DNA of 64,000 nucleotides from Candidatus Peregrinibacteria bacterium (GTDB taxonomy: Bacteria > Patescibacteriota > Gracilibacteria > UM-FILTER-43-11). Position numbers and translations under genes: made by a program. Below the pieces are notes generated by a model, which saw nothing but the letters and a program-made list of their open reading frames with translations, made no database searches and was not told where the DNA came from. The DNA is taken from contig CP064978.1 in the NCBI GenBank assembly GCA_016699515.1, forward strand, positions 1,178,001-1,242,000, in the 5' to 3' direction. Shown one piece after another: positions 17,385 through 26,766 of this stretch. Numbering within the stretch: position 1 is the first letter of the stretch; each line of letters starts with the position of its first letter.

Positions 17385-18086
17385 TTATCCGCGCTGCATC
17401 CAACGCCTTCGTTCCAATTCGCTGAATTTTTCGATCGCGTAGCGCAGCATGGTGCGTGGCATGGTTTTATGATGCTTTTTTAGGAATGATTCCAACAGGG
17501 ATTGGTCTCTTTTCCCGACTTCTCTTAACATCCAGCCCACCGCTTTGTGCATGAGGTCGTGCTTGTGATTGATTAGCATTTCGGATAGTTGGATGGTGTC
17601 GTCGAATTGGTGATTTCGAATGAATGCGTAGGTGGCAACGATGGCAATACGCTGGTTCCACAAGTGGTTGCATTGGGCCAGTTGGCGCAAGACCGATCGA
17701 TCTTTATCCAAAAGCCAGTGACCAAGAATTTTGTAGGCGGAGGTATCGACGAGATCCCAATTGTTGATAAAATCGGTGTTCGCTAAATATAGGTCGACGA
17801 TTGTTTTTTTGATTTTCTCATCCCCTTTTTCGTATTTTAAAACCAAGCCCATCAGCGCTGCCAAACGAAATTCGTGTTCTTTGCTGTGCAGCAGCATTTC
17901 CAGATCGTCGAGGGTGAGTTTTGCATGGTATTTTTTGGTGACGGTTCGCAGATTGGGCACGGTTATTCCCAGCAGCACGTCGCCTTCGGCGTATTCACCT
18001 TTGCCGGTTTTAAAGAATCGCTGTAAAAAAATTGCCTTTTCTGGGTTTGCGTGGGCCAGAAGGTCTTTTTTGAATGGATTGATCAT
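17385..18086 (-). CDS. alkD: DNA alkylation repair glycosylase AlkD family
   Basis: HEAT-repeat DNA glycosylase that excises bulky or cationic alkylated bases without base flipping. The 233 residues fit the family. Signature positions are visible: NNWDLVDTSAYKILG with the catalytic-region Trp and Asp, HLWNQRIAIVATYAFI with the Arg, and HDLMHKAVGWMLREVGKRD near the C-terminus. It is alone between the amber-interrupted frame and the copper operon and reads in the same direction as the latter, behind a strong hairpin. Confidence 0.85.
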   Translation of the reverse strand: MINPFKKDLLAHANPEKAIFLQRFFKTGKGEYAEGDVLLGITVPNLRTVTKKYHAKLTLDDLEMLLHSKEHEFRLAALMGLVLKYEKGDEKIKKTIVDLYLANTDFINNWDLVDTSAYKILGHWLLDKDRSVLRQLAQCNHLWNQRIAIVATYAFIRNHQFDDTIQLSEMLINHKHDLMHKAVGWMLREVGKRDQSLLESFLKKHHKTMPRTMLRYAIEKFSELERRRWMQRG

Positions 18087-18100
18087 GCGGTTGGTTAGGT

Positions 18101-18129
18101 GTGGCCCGCCCGCTGGGCGGGCGGGCCAC
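18101..18129. repeat. Perfect GC-rich hairpin
   Basis: A 13-base stem (GTGGCCCGCCCGC and its complement) with a 3-base TGG loop. It follows the multicopper oxidase on the minus strand. There is no T-run on either side, so it is not a standard terminator but may stabilise the 3' end. Confidence 0.7.
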
Positions 18130-18142
18130 GAATGTTATTTAA

Positions 18143-19816
18143 TTAGTTAACCGTGAACCCAAGCATCATGCCTGAATGCAAGTGTTCGGCAATATGGCAG
18201 TGCGCCATCCACATGCCCGGATTACTCATTTCTACGATCAAATCGACGGTTTCTCCTGTTTTAATTAATGTGGTGTCTTTCCATTGTAAACGGTCATTGG
18301 GCACATCGTTCCGTGATAATACAACAAACCTTTGCCCATGAAAATGAATGGGGTGTTGCATGGGGTGAACCGAATTGGGGTCGTTGTACACGCGAATTTT
18401 CACCAGATCGCCGCGCTTGAATTTCCAATCAATGTCCATGTTTTCGGCGCCGGTTTTGTTGTCGATGATTTTCCAAAAAGTGTTTTGGGACGTGGCCATT
18501 TGATTCATCATCGGCATGGTGTCGTCCCATTCTATTTCGGCCGCACCGTGCATCATTCCCATACCGTGCCCCCCACTCATCATTCCCATGCCGGGCATGT
18601 CGATGGATAATGTGATTGATTCATCCGGGGTTTGATCCAAAAGGGCGGCCTGGTTTTGGCGAATGAGTGTGTAATCTTCGGAATTTTTGCGCAGAGTATC
18701 AAACGCCTCCCGTGCCGAGGAAGTCGCTGACCCCGCCACATGAATGACTCCCATGGTATCGGTACGATTGGGCACGGCGTTTTGAATGAAGTAATCCCCT
18801 TCGTTTTCAAACACCGCTTCTAGCACCACTCGCTCCGCAGGCGCTAACACCACCGAATCAACCCAGGCTTCTTGTTCGATCCGGCCTGTGTCTCCCCCCA
18901 CTAACTTAAGGCGTGCGCCGGGAATTTGAATATTGAACGGTCGAGTGTTGGCAACGTTGGTTAAATAGAACCGGACCACTGCGTTTTTTGGCACACTCCA
19001 TTCGTAGTTCTCTTCGTTGTTGATCAACATGATGTTACCGAATCGGCCCATCAACGCTTGGGTGGTTTCGTTCTTTAAAAAGGCCGGCTCGGATTCGGTT
19101 AACAAAAAGTCGTCCAGCACCAGAAAGGTTTCTTGGTCGACCGGGTTCCAGTAATTGGCACGATCGGGCGCAACATAAAAATTGCCATAAAGCCCCAGTT
19201 CTTGAGTGTAGTCTTCACGGATGTGTGGATGATACCAATACACCCCTGCGTCGGGAAAAGTGAGTTGATAGGTGAAAGTTTCTCCGGGTTTAATGGGGGG
19301 TTGAGTTACATCCGGCACGCCGTCGAATTCGTTTTTGAGCCTCAGACCGTGTGAATGAATGGTGGTGTCGACCTCCAATTCGTTTTTAAAAACGATGCTG
19401 ATGGTGGCGTTCTGCGGAACTTTGAGCAAAGGCCCGGGAATTTGCTGATTGTAAGCCAATCGTTTGATCACTCGTTTGCCCACTTTTTGTTGCGCCATCA
19501 TGGCAGTCATTTGATAAGTATCTCCGTCTTTCAGTTCAACCATTTCGGACGGCTTGGCTTCGGGCAAACCGTCGGTTTGGGTACTGAAGGTTTGAGTGGA
19601 AGGGATGAGCGGGTTTGATAAAGTCGGGCTATTTTCAATCAAATTGCCGCTTTCGTCGAACTGGCAATCGCCCATGTATACGTCTCCCATTTGGTGGCAA
19701 GGCATGCCCTGCATGGCGTGGGGGTCGAATGCGGCTTTGGGATTGGCCGGTTCTTTTGAAGATGGTGTACAAGCGGTGAGCACGAGCACACCCAGTATGA
19801 ATACGAGTTTTTTCAT
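18143..19816 (-). CDS. Multicopper oxidase lipoprotein
   Basis: Secreted copper-dependent oxidase, likely oxidising Cu(I) (CueO/CopA-oxidase like). The start at 19816 gives a lipoprotein signal (MKKLVFILGVLVLTAC). Copper sites are intact: HSHGLRL, YWYHPHIRED in the first domain, and HPIHFHGQRF plus MAHCHIAEHLHSGM at the C-terminus (type 1, 2 and 3 ligands). A Met-rich insert (MGMMSGGHGMGMMHG) resembles the Cu(I)-binding insert of CueO. It starts five bases after the corrected stop of copA and closes the csoR operon. 557 residues, a normal length. Confidence 0.9.
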   Translation of the reverse strand: MKKLVFILGVLVLTACTPSSKEPANPKAAFDPHAMQGMPCHQMGDVYMGDCQFDESGNLIENSPTLSNPLIPSTQTFSTQTDGLPEAKPSEMVELKDGDTYQMTAMMAQQKVGKRVIKRLAYNQQIPGPLLKVPQNATISIVFKNELEVDTTIHSHGLRLKNEFDGVPDVTQPPIKPGETFTYQLTFPDAGVYWYHPHIREDYTQELGLYGNFYVAPDRANYWNPVDQETFLVLDDFLLTESEPAFLKNETTQALMGRFGNIMLINNEENYEWSVPKNAVVRFYLTNVANTRPFNIQIPGARLKLVGGDTGRIEQEAWVDSVVLAPAERVVLEAVFENEGDYFIQNAVPNRTDTMGVIHVAGSATSSAREAFDTLRKNSEDYTLIRQNQAALLDQTPDESITLSIDMPGMGMMSGGHGMGMMHGAAEIEWDDTMPMMNQMATSQNTFWKIIDNKTGAENMDIDWKFKRGDLVKIRVYNDPNSVHPMQHPIHFHGQRFVVLSRNDVPNDRLQWKDTTLIKTGETVDLIVEMSNPGMWMAHCHIAEHLHSGMMLGFTVN

Positions 19817-19821
19817 TGGAA

Positions 19822-22044
19822 TTAATGGGTTAAATGACTTGAATGATGAAAGCGAAAACGCTTTAACCTTAGGGCGTGCAGTACTACTGAAATCGATGAA
19901 AATGCCATCGCGGCCGCCGAAATTCCGGGATTTAAAGCCCCAAAGCCGCAACAGGGATTCCGATTGCGTTGTAACCGAAGGCCCAAAATAAATTTTGTTT
20001 AATGTTGTTCAAGGTTGCCGCAGAAAGTTCGATCGCCTCGACTGCTTTTTAAAAGATCCCCTTTCACCAAAACCAAATCGCCTGTCTCCATGGCGATGTC
20101 GGTGCCGGTTCCCATCGCAATTCCAACATCGGCCTGGGCCAATGCGGGACTGTCGTTAATGCCGTCGCCTACCATGGCAACGCATTGGCCTTCGGCTTGC
20201 CACTGAGAAATTCGTTCCTTTTTTTGGTCAGGGGTGGTTTGGGAATACACTTCATCGATGCCCACTTGCTCGGCAATGTGACGAGCCACTTTTTGGTGAT
20301 CGCCGGTGAGCATAATGGTGCGTATGCCACGCTTTTTGAGCAATTGAACGGCTTCTTTCGAAGTGGGTTTCACCGGATCTTGCACTCCAAACAAGGCGAG
20401 CACTGTTGTTGGATCACTTAACACCAGCACCGTATATCCTTTTTCTTGCCATTCGTTCATCAAGGCAGTGACTGCTGCATTCATGACCCTTTGTTCGTTT
20501 GCAGTGCGCCCACTCCCCAAATGATAGACGATTTGGTTGATCGTTCCTTGCACCCCTTGCCCGGGAAGTGCTGTAAAATGGTCCACTTTGGCCATGGATA
20601 CGTTGGGCGTCGCTTTAGCGAATTCCACAACACTTTTGGCTAAGGGGTGCTCCGATTGCGCCTCTAAACTTAGGGCGATGCTCAGTGCAAAAGATTCCGT
20701 GGTATTCAGCGCCTTAAAAACCTGAACGGTGGGCTCCCCTTGGGTTAAGGTGCCGGTTTTATCAAAAACGATGGTGTTTATTTTGTGCGCTTTTTCCAGG
20801 CTTTCGGGTTTTTTAATCAAAATACCCCTACTGGCCCCCTGGCCCGACCCCACCACCATCGAAATGGGAGTGGCTAAGCCCAAAGCGCACGGACAAGCGA
20901 TGATGAGCACCGAAACCATATTGATCAACGCTTGGGGCACGGCCAACGCCCCAAAAAACATCCAACCCAAAAAAGTGCCAAGGGCAACCACAATGACTCC
21001 CCACACAAAATAACCCGATACCACATCAACCAACTTTTGGATCGGCGCTTTGGACATTTGAGCATTTTGAACTAAGGCAACAATATGCGCCAACAACGTG
21101 TCTCCCCCAACCTTTTCGGCTGTCATAACGAAGGCGGTGTTGCCGTTGAGCGTGGCCCCAATGACCGGGCTGCCTATTTGCTTTTCCACGGGAATGCTTT
21201 CCCCGGTTACCATCGATTCGTTGATGTGGGCGCTGCCTTCGCTTAGAACACCGTCGACCGGTATTTTTTCACCGGGCTTAATCTGTAAACGGTCGCCGGG
21301 CCTCACCTGATCGATTGCGATCTCTTCTGTTGTTCCGTCCTCCTTTAGCCGATGGGCCACCTTGGCGGAAAGGGCGAGTAATTTTTTAATAGCGGCATTG
21401 GCACTCCCTTTTGCTTTAGCCTCTAGGTATCGCCCCAACAGAATAAAGGTGGTAATGATCGCGGCATCCATGAAATATTCCTGGTGTAGATCAGTGAAAA
21501 GCGTGTTGTATACCGAGTATGAAAATGCCGCTCCCACTCCCAACGCCACCAGTGTATCCATTCCCGGGCGGCCTTGCAGCAACCCCGGAATGCCTCGCAC
21601 AAAAAACTCGCGACCGCTGTACATGACAATCACTGCGGTGAGTATCATCATCACTTCCATGCCCTGCGGAATTTTGAATACGAACGTAAAGGCTAATACC
21701 ACTGCGCTCAGCAAGGCCGCAACCCATAGACGCATGAACCGGTGTTTAAGATCCGTTTCACTTTCGGTGGCGGCATGCATCGAATGAGCTTCCCCGCCGA
21801 CATGCTTAGCCTGCCCCCCGTGATCTCCCGCATGTGGCATCACGGTAGCGTTGTATCCGACCTTTTGCACGGCGTGAATCAGATCTTCGGTATTTACTTG
21901 CTTCGGGTCGTAGTCAACCGCGCCGGTTTCGGTGGCAAAATTGATGGACGCTTTTTGAACGCCCGGCACGTCTTTCAGTCCTTTTTCAAGGTGAAGCACG
22001 CATGAAGTACAGGTCATCCCGGTGATTTTAAGGTTGGCTTTCAT
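19822..22044 (-). CDS. copA: Copper-exporting P1B-type ATPase (two frameshifts)
   Basis: ATP-driven Cu(I) exporter in the cytoplasmic membrane. Domains in order: heavy-metal-binding domain with GMTCTSC (residues 8-14), membrane helices, actuator domain with [10 protein letters not shown], the transport motif [12 protein letters not shown], phosphorylation loop [21 protein letters not shown], and [20 protein letters not shown]. Without correction the frame ends at 19999. Fixing the A-run at 20046-20050 and one G in the CCCC run at 19938-19941 (plus strand) restores the last helices ([19 protein letters not shown], then NPGIS) and moves the stop to 19822, about 740 residues. It starts six bases after the DUF1573 gene. 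Confidence 0.92.
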
Positions 22045-22050
22045 ATGAGA

Positions 22051-22982
22051 TTAATTATGCGATTCAATTTCGTCGTCCTCTTGGTGCGGGCCTTGCAACT
22101 TGTAGGCTTCCGGGCCCAAGTCGAGGTCGATTTCGGCCCACATTTTTACTTCGATGCTCTCCGCCAATTTTGGCTCGGTTATAAGCGCCACGGTTTTAAA
22201 GAATCGGCCTTTGGGCTCTTCGTGCAGATTAGGATCAAATTCCACCGTCAAAATGCCCTGGGACCCCTTGGTCATTTCTTGTACATCCACACGACCTTGG
22301 GTGCAGGCGCAACTGCCCACCGCCCCAGTGATTTTAATGGGTGTTTCGCCTTGATAGGTAAACGGATATTGATGAGAAACAACACCGCCGCTTTGCTTGA
22401 GCACGCCAAAATCAAACTCTTTTTCGGCAAAAACAAAATCGCCGATTTTAAAACCAGCTGTTGGTGTGGGCACGACTGCCTTTTGATAATCATCTTGCGA
22501 CAACACCGTTCCACTCACCTTTAATTCTGTGGCCGATGCATCCGTTGCGCTGGTGCTTAACCAAATAGAGCGTTGAATGGGGCCCGTAGCCGTGGGGCCA
22601 TGAGCCATGGGGTCAAATGTCACTGCCACTTGAAAGGTTTGGTTGGGCTTGATGGCTGCTGACCACTGGGCGTTGTTGTGCATGCCAAACTGAGGTGATG
22701 ATGAGCCGTCTTCCAATTGGTAACGCGCGGTGGTGCACATGCAAGAAGTTTGTGCGCCGTTGAGCCACAATGTTTCGTTGCTATCGTTTTTTAGGCGAAA
22801 CGTGTGCTCCACTTTTCCGCCGGTGATATCAAGGTTTCCCCAATCGTACACAGCACTTTCTAGTACGGCTACCTTGCCGGAAGGACTGCTGGTTTGGGCG
22901 GTTTGGGGGCTTTGACTGCATGCAACCAGGACGACCGATAGCAGCAATAAACCCAAGCCTCTTAGTGTATTTTTAACGACAT
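22051..22982 (-). CDS. DUF1573 lipoprotein with two copies of the domain (one frameshift)
   Basis: Exported protein of about 310 residues. The lipobox LVVL-VAC follows a hydrophobic signal. Two DUF1573 Ig-like repeats carry a characteristic Cys pair: FRLKNDSNETLWLNGAQTSC with CTT after it, and a second copy ending GAVGSCACTQG. The S-C-x-C motifs may bind metal, fitting the copper operon (inference). The natural start is ATG 22980-22982 if one base is restored in the T-run 22970-22974, giving MSLKNTLRGLG before the signal helix. The gene lies between the small exported protein and copA. Confidence 0.75.
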
Positions 22983-23023
22983 AATGGTATGAGTGAATGG
23001 ATAAAAACGGAGCAATCCATTCA

Positions 23024-23377
23024 TTATTCCAAACGCACCATGCTTTTCGCCCCTATCCGGTCAAAATCAGATGGCACCAGGGCGAACGTCTGGATGGTTT
23101 TTTGGTAAGGAGCGAAATGCCTTGGGGCCATTGAAACCATGGCCACACGCTGCGAAACATGCTTTTTTGCCGTTTGGTTTTTTTCGATTGGCAAAGAAGC
23201 CACTTCGCTTTTTTGAATCGCGCAACAATTCATTTCACCTGAGGAGTGCCCCTGGCTCATCGATACGATTGTACTTTTTTTGGCTGTATTTTCGGGGTGG
23301 CGACTGGCAAATAAAGGCGCGCAAATTAAGCCGATCAACAGGACAAACCCCAGCCATGTAAGGATGAGCTTTTTCAT
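23024..23377 (-). CDS. Small exported protein of the copper operon
   Basis: No family recognised. 117 residues with an N-terminal signal/anchor helix (KKLILTWLGFVLLIGLICAP). The mature part is rich in potential copper ligands: SMSQGHSSGEMNCC, then several Met and His residues (MVSMAPRHF). It begins at the base after the csoR stop, so it is certainly in that operon. A periplasmic or cell-surface copper-binding role is an inference from composition and place. Confidence 0.6.
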   Translation of the reverse strand: MKKLILTWLGFVLLIGLICAPLFASRHPENTAKKSTIVSMSQGHSSGEMNCCAIQKSEVASLPIEKNQTAKKHVSQRVAMVSMAPRHFAPYQKTIQTFALVPSDFDRIGAKSMVRLE

Positions 23378-23647
23378 TTAGGCTTTGTTGATGACGTGCA
23401 AGAGTTCCCGGATGAGCTCTTGTTGTTTAAGGTCGTTGGCTGTTTTCATTCCCTCTTTAAAACAGGCATTCAAATGATTTTCCAAAATCAATTTATTCGC
23501 TCCTTTCACTAGCCCCACGGTGGCCAAGCTCTGTTGGAGTACGTCGATACAATAGGCGTCTTCTTCGGCCATCGAAATTACTTTTTTGAGCATTCCTTGG
23601 GCTTTTTTGAGCTGTAACAGCGTTTTATCTTTGAATTCTTTTTTCAT
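23378..23647 (-). CDS. csoR: CsoR-family copper-sensing repressor
   Basis: Copper-responsive repressor of the DUF156 family, 89 residues. The Cu(I) ligand pattern Cys-x(n)-His-x3-Cys is present: AYCIDVLQQ with Cys, then ENHLNACF with His and Cys. N-terminal LLQLKKAQGMLKKVISM matches the RLkRieGQvrgi helix in style. First gene of the operon with a candidate operator 18 bases upstream. Copper binding would release it and induce copA and the oxidase. Confidence 0.88.
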   Translation of the reverse strand: MKKEFKDKTLLQLKKAQGMLKKVISMAEEDAYCIDVLQQSLATVGLVKGANKLILENHLNACFKEGMKTANDLKQQELIRELLHVINKA

Positions 23648-23664
23648 TGAGAATGGTTTAACCT

Positions 23665-23683
23665 TAACCTGGGGTATAGGTTA
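23665..23683. promoter_or_regulatory. Candidate CsoR operator
   Basis: TAACCTGGGGTATAGGTTA: inverted TAACCT/AGGTTA around a G-rich centre, the style of CsoR boxes, placed just upstream of csoR. Confidence 0.6.
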
Positions 23684-23745
23684 TCATGGGAAAGGCGAAA
23701 GTCAATATTGGATGGCTTGCCTGATGCTTTTTTAATTTTATTATC

Positions 23746-23779
23746 AAAAAAAGCCCCTCCGAATCGCTTTGGAGGGGCT
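23746..23779 (-). terminator. Terminator of the Cys-rich small gene
   Basis: AGCCCCTCC/GGAGGGGCT stem with a 10-base loop, followed on the minus strand by seven T. It begins six bases after the stop of the metallothionein-like gene. Confidence 0.85.
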
Positions 23780-23784
23780 AAAAC

Positions 23785-23904
23785 TTATACATCGTTTTCA
23801 TCATCCCAATCGCTACTGTCGAAATTGCATTCGCATTCGCAATAAGGCTGTTCACAGGTCTCACATTTTTCGCAGCTATCGCCGCAAGCACATTCTTCCA
23901 CCAT
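23785..23904 (-). CDS. Metallothionein-like Cys-rich peptide (39 residues)
   Basis: A small reading frame from ATG 23902-23904 to TAA 23785-23787. The peptide has eight Cys in its first 26 residues, arranged as C-x-C, C-x2-C, C-x2-C and YCECEC, followed by an acidic tail ending DDENDV. The pattern CEKCETCEQPYCECEC is that of a small soft-metal chelator. It has its own strong terminator and lies upstream of csoR on the same strand. I know no named family that matches; a Cu(I)-storing or buffering role is an inference from Cys pattern and neighbours. Confidence 0.6.
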   Translation of the reverse strand: MVEECACGDSCEKCETCEQPYCECECNFDSSDWDDENDV

Positions 23905-24106
23905 GGTGATGAATGATTAAGTAATAATGGCATTATTATCGGCAATTTATACTAAAAATCAATAGGTAAAAAACGGCTTTTATTAGCGAATAAATCGATT
24001 AATCTCCGTGAATAGCCTCGATGCCTTTGCGCTTGGCTAGCCCGGAATTGAGATTTGAATTTAAATCGACTTTTCTTTACAATAGCCACACTTAAACCGC
24101 CTTGCC

Positions 24107-25153
24107 ATGCATACGCACATTGAGACGTTAAAAAAGGACATGATCCACCACATTTCGGCTGCTAAAAGTGCCGAATCGCTTAAGGAAGTCGAGGTGAAGT
24201 ATTTCGGAAAAAACGGCTTATTCAACGGTATTATGCGCCAGCTTAAGGACTTGAGCGACGATGAAAAGCGCACCATCGGAAAACTTGCCAATGAAACCAA
24301 ACAGGTTCTGGAAGCCCGCGTGAGCGAGCGTTACTTGGAGCTGGAGGATGCTTTGATGGCCAACTTGGCAGAGAGTGAATGGATGGACGTCACCGTTCCG
24401 GGAGCCCAGCCCATACAAGGACATCGCCATGTGTTGACTCAATTTATGGACGAAGTGGAAGCCGTGTTTGCGCGCATGGGGTTTTCGGTGGCCGATGGCC
24501 CCGAGGTGGAAGAAGAGCATTATAATTTTGATCAGTTGAATATTCCTGCCAACCACCCCGCACGTGATATGCAAGATACCTTTTGGGTGGCTAATTTACC
24601 CCGACACGTGCTGCGCACCCAAACCTCATCGGTTCAAATCAGGCACATGGAAACTCATCAGCCCCCCGTGCGGATCATTACGATGGGAAAGACCTTCCGC
24701 AAAGACAGTGATGCCACTCACTCGCCCATGTTTCACCAGTTGGAAGGCTTGATGGTTGACACCGATATTTCGATGGCGCACTTAAAAGCGGTGATTACCG
24801 AGGTGTTGCAACAAATTTTTGAGGACGATTCGATCAAAACACGCTTTCGCATCAGTTATTTTCCGTTTGTGGAACCGGGCATGGAAGCTGACTGCACTTG
24901 CCCCATTTGCCATGGCAGCGGAAAGCTCAACAATGGCGTTCCTTGTCGCTTATGCAAGCAAACCGGGTGGCTCGAGATTTTAGGAGCTGGCATGGTGCAC
25001 CCGCAAGTTCTTAAAAATGCGGGCTACGACCCCGAGCAGGTAACGGGCTTTGCGTTTGGAATGGGGCTGGATCGCATGGCAATGATCAAGCATCGTATCA
25101 ATCACCTTCGCCTGCTTTTTGAAAACGACCTAAGGTTTATTGAACAATTTTAA
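24107..25153 (+). CDS. pheS: Phenylalanyl-tRNA synthetase alpha subunit
   Basis: Class II synthetase catalytic subunit that charges tRNA-Phe. 348 residues. N-terminal coiled coil, motif 1 around GFSVADGPEVEEEHYNFDQL, HPARDMQDTFW, motif 2 GKTFRKDSDATHSPMFHQLEG, and motif 3 GFAFGMGLDRMAMIKH. A Cys4 cluster (CTCPICHGSG then CRLCKQTGW) precedes LEILGAGMVHP, as in many bacterial PheS. The beta-subunit gene pheT, usually next, is absent; rpiB follows after two bases. TTACAAT (24077-24082) is a likely -10. Confidence 0.95.
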   Translation: MHTHIETLKKDMIHHISAAKSAESLKEVEVKYFGKNGLFNGIMRQLKDLSDDEKRTIGKLANETKQVLEARVSERYLELEDALMANLAESEWMDVTVPGAQPIQGHRHVLTQFMDEVEAVFARMGFSVADGPEVEEEHYNFDQLNIPANHPARDMQDTFWVANLPRHVLRTQTSSVQIRHMETHQPPVRIITMGKTFRKDSDATHSPMFHQLEGLMVDTDISMAHLKAVITEVLQQIFEDDSIKTRFRISYFPFVEPGMEADCTCPICHGSGKLNNGVPCRLCKQTGWLEILGAGMVHPQVLKNAGYDPEQVTGFAFGMGLDRMAMIKHRINHLRLLFENDLRFIEQF

Positions 25154-25155
25154 TT

Positions 25156-25611
25156 ATGAAAAAAGTTTATATTGGATCCGATCATGCGGGGTTTCAGATG
25201 AAAGAACGGGTGAAAGAAGCCCTGAATGAAAAATACGAATTTGTAGATGTAGGAACCCACAGCGATGAAGCGGCGGATTATCCCATTTATGCCGAAAAAG
25301 TGGCCAATGCGGTGGCCGCCGATCCCAATGCCCAAGGGGTGCTGCTTTGCGGAAATGGAGTGGGCATTGCGATTGCCGCCAATAAAGTTCCCGGTATTCG
25401 AGCGGCCCTGGCCTTTAGCAAAGCGTCGGCAGCGTCGGCGCGACAGCACAACGATGCGAATGTGGTCACCACCGCTGGGCGCGAAGAACTGAAGGAGGAT
25501 CCGGTGGACCTTGTGGATACCTTTCTTTCGACCGATTTTTCGGGCGAGGAACGTCATGTGAGGAGAGTTGAGCAGATGAAGGCGATTGAGGAGAAACACC
25601 TTAAAAAATAA
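25156..25611 (+). CDS. rpiB: Ribose-5-phosphate isomerase B
   Basis: Interconverts ribose 5-phosphate and ribulose 5-phosphate (LacAB/RpiB family). 151 residues with IGSDHAGFQMKE at the N-terminus, the proton-transfer Cys in LLCGNGVGIAIAANK, and RQHNDANVVTTAGRE. It starts two bases after pheS and so is translated from the same message. Rpe, the partner enzyme, is at 53.6 kb. Confidence 0.93.
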   Translation: MKKVYIGSDHAGFQMKERVKEALNEKYEFVDVGTHSDEAADYPIYAEKVANAVAADPNAQGVLLCGNGVGIAIAANKVPGIRAALAFSKASAASARQHNDANVVTTAGREELKEDPVDLVDTFLSTDFSGEERHVRRVEQMKAIEEKHLKK

Positions 25612-25770
25612 TATTCAAATTCCCAAATACCCTCCACAGCGGGCAGGCACAAATCACAAACAAATTCTAATTTCTAATAACCAATTTCAAAAAATTAAAT
25701 CAAAATTAGGTATTCGATATTTATTATTTGGTATTGTTTGTAATTTGTTTATTCGGTATTCGTAATTAAT
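25612..25770. repeat. Palindromic intergenic element, ACAAATTACAAAC type
   Basis: The left arm includes caaatcacaaacaaattc, interrupted by a GC-rich insert (cctccacagcgggcaggc). The right arm has attgtttgtaatttgt (25733-25748) and runs almost to the pyrF ATG. Confidence 0.7.
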
Positions 25771-25776
25771 ACATTT

Positions 25777-26697
25777 ATGTCACATTTCGCAGATCGGTTG
25801 CTCCACCGCATTCAGGAGCTCGAAAATCCCACCGTGGTGGGGTTAGACCCACGCCTTGATTCAATTCCTGAATTCATTAAAGACCGTATGGTCGACGAAT
25901 ATGGAGCTACTTTGGAGGCCGTTGCCGCTGCCATTCTGATTTTCAATCGTGGCATTATCGACGCCGTTTCGGATATTGTTCCTGCGGTAAAACCGCAAAT
26001 TGCTTTTTATGAACAATACGGTCATGCGGGCATGTTGGCTTATGAGCAAACGTGCGAATATGCTCAGCAACAGGGCATGATTGTGATTGGCGATGCCAAA
26101 CGTAATGACATTGGCTCCACGGCCGAAGCGTACGCTGCAGGCCACCTGGGAACCGTGGATGTATTTGGGGAAGCGCAAGAAATCATCAAAGCCGATGCCC
26201 TGACCGTTACTCCTTATTTGGGCAGCGATGGCATTTTACCTTTCACCCGATTGTGTGCCGAGCGTGGAAAAGGGATTTTTGTATTGGTGCGTACATCCAA
26301 TCCGTCGTCGGACGAGATTCAAGGAGTTCCGGTGGGCGATGAATTGATGGATGAATACGTGGCCGGATTAGTGCAAAATTGGGGCGCGGAATTGATTGGT
26401 GAAAGCGGCTTTTCGAGCGTGGGTGCGGTGGTGGGAGCCACTTACCCCGAAGAAGCTCGTAATCTGCGCCATCGCATGCCGGAACAGATTTTTTTGGTGC
26501 CGGGTTACGGCGCTCAAGGAGGCAGTGCCGAGGATGTAAAACCTTGTTTTTATAAAGAAGGAAAAGGCGCGATTGTGAACTCAAGCCGCGGAATTATTTT
26601 TGCTTACCAAGCTCTGAATATGCCCGAAGAAGCTTTCGACGAAGCCGCCCGCAAAGCCGCGCTGGCCATGAAGGAAGATCTGAGGATAGTTTTTTAA
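25777..26697 (+). CDS. pyrF: Orotidine 5'-phosphate decarboxylase (PyrF subfamily 2)
   Basis: Last step of UMP synthesis. 306 residues, the longer subfamily-2 form. Seen: VVGLDPRLDSIP, PAVKPQIAFYEQYG with the substrate-binding Lys, and the catalytic tetrad region VIGDAKRNDIGSTA (D-x-K-x2-D). C-terminal LVPGYGAQGGSAED and NSSRGIIFAY bind the phosphate. Start ATG lies just beyond a hairpin repeat, with no Shine-Dalgarno site. Confidence 0.93.
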   Translation: MSHFADRLLHRIQELENPTVVGLDPRLDSIPEFIKDRMVDEYGATLEAVAAAILIFNRGIIDAVSDIVPAVKPQIAFYEQYGHAGMLAYEQTCEYAQQQGMIVIGDAKRNDIGSTAEAYAAGHLGTVDVFGEAQEIIKADALTVTPYLGSDGILPFTRLCAERGKGIFVLVRTSNPSSDEIQGVPVGDELMDEYVAGLVQNWGAELIGESGFSSVGAVVGATYPEEARNLRHRMPEQIFLVPGYGAQGGSAEDVKPCFYKEGKGAIVNSSRGIIFAYQALNMPEEAFDEAARKAALAMKEDLRIVF

Positions 26698-26704
26698 TTT
26701 TAAA

Positions 26705-26760
26705 GTGTTGCAGTGCCCAGTGCTGCAGAGAATGCTGAAGCACCGCAGCACTGAAGCACC
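26705..26760. repeat. Palindromic intergenic element, GTGCTGCAGTGCTTCAG type
   Basis: gtgttgcagtgcccagtgct on the left faces gcagcactgaagcac on the right; fills nearly the whole gap between pyrF and yaaA. Confidence 0.65.
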
Positions 26761-26766
26761 CTGAAT

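Noticed and set aside
18101..18129. Perfect GC hairpin as a Rho-independent terminator
   Set aside because: There is no T-run on either side, so I list it only as a hairpin.
19817..19951. N-terminal extension of the multicopper oxidase up to 19951
   Set aside because: This stretch encodes the frameshifted C-terminus of CopA; the oxidase starts with its lipoprotein signal at 19816.
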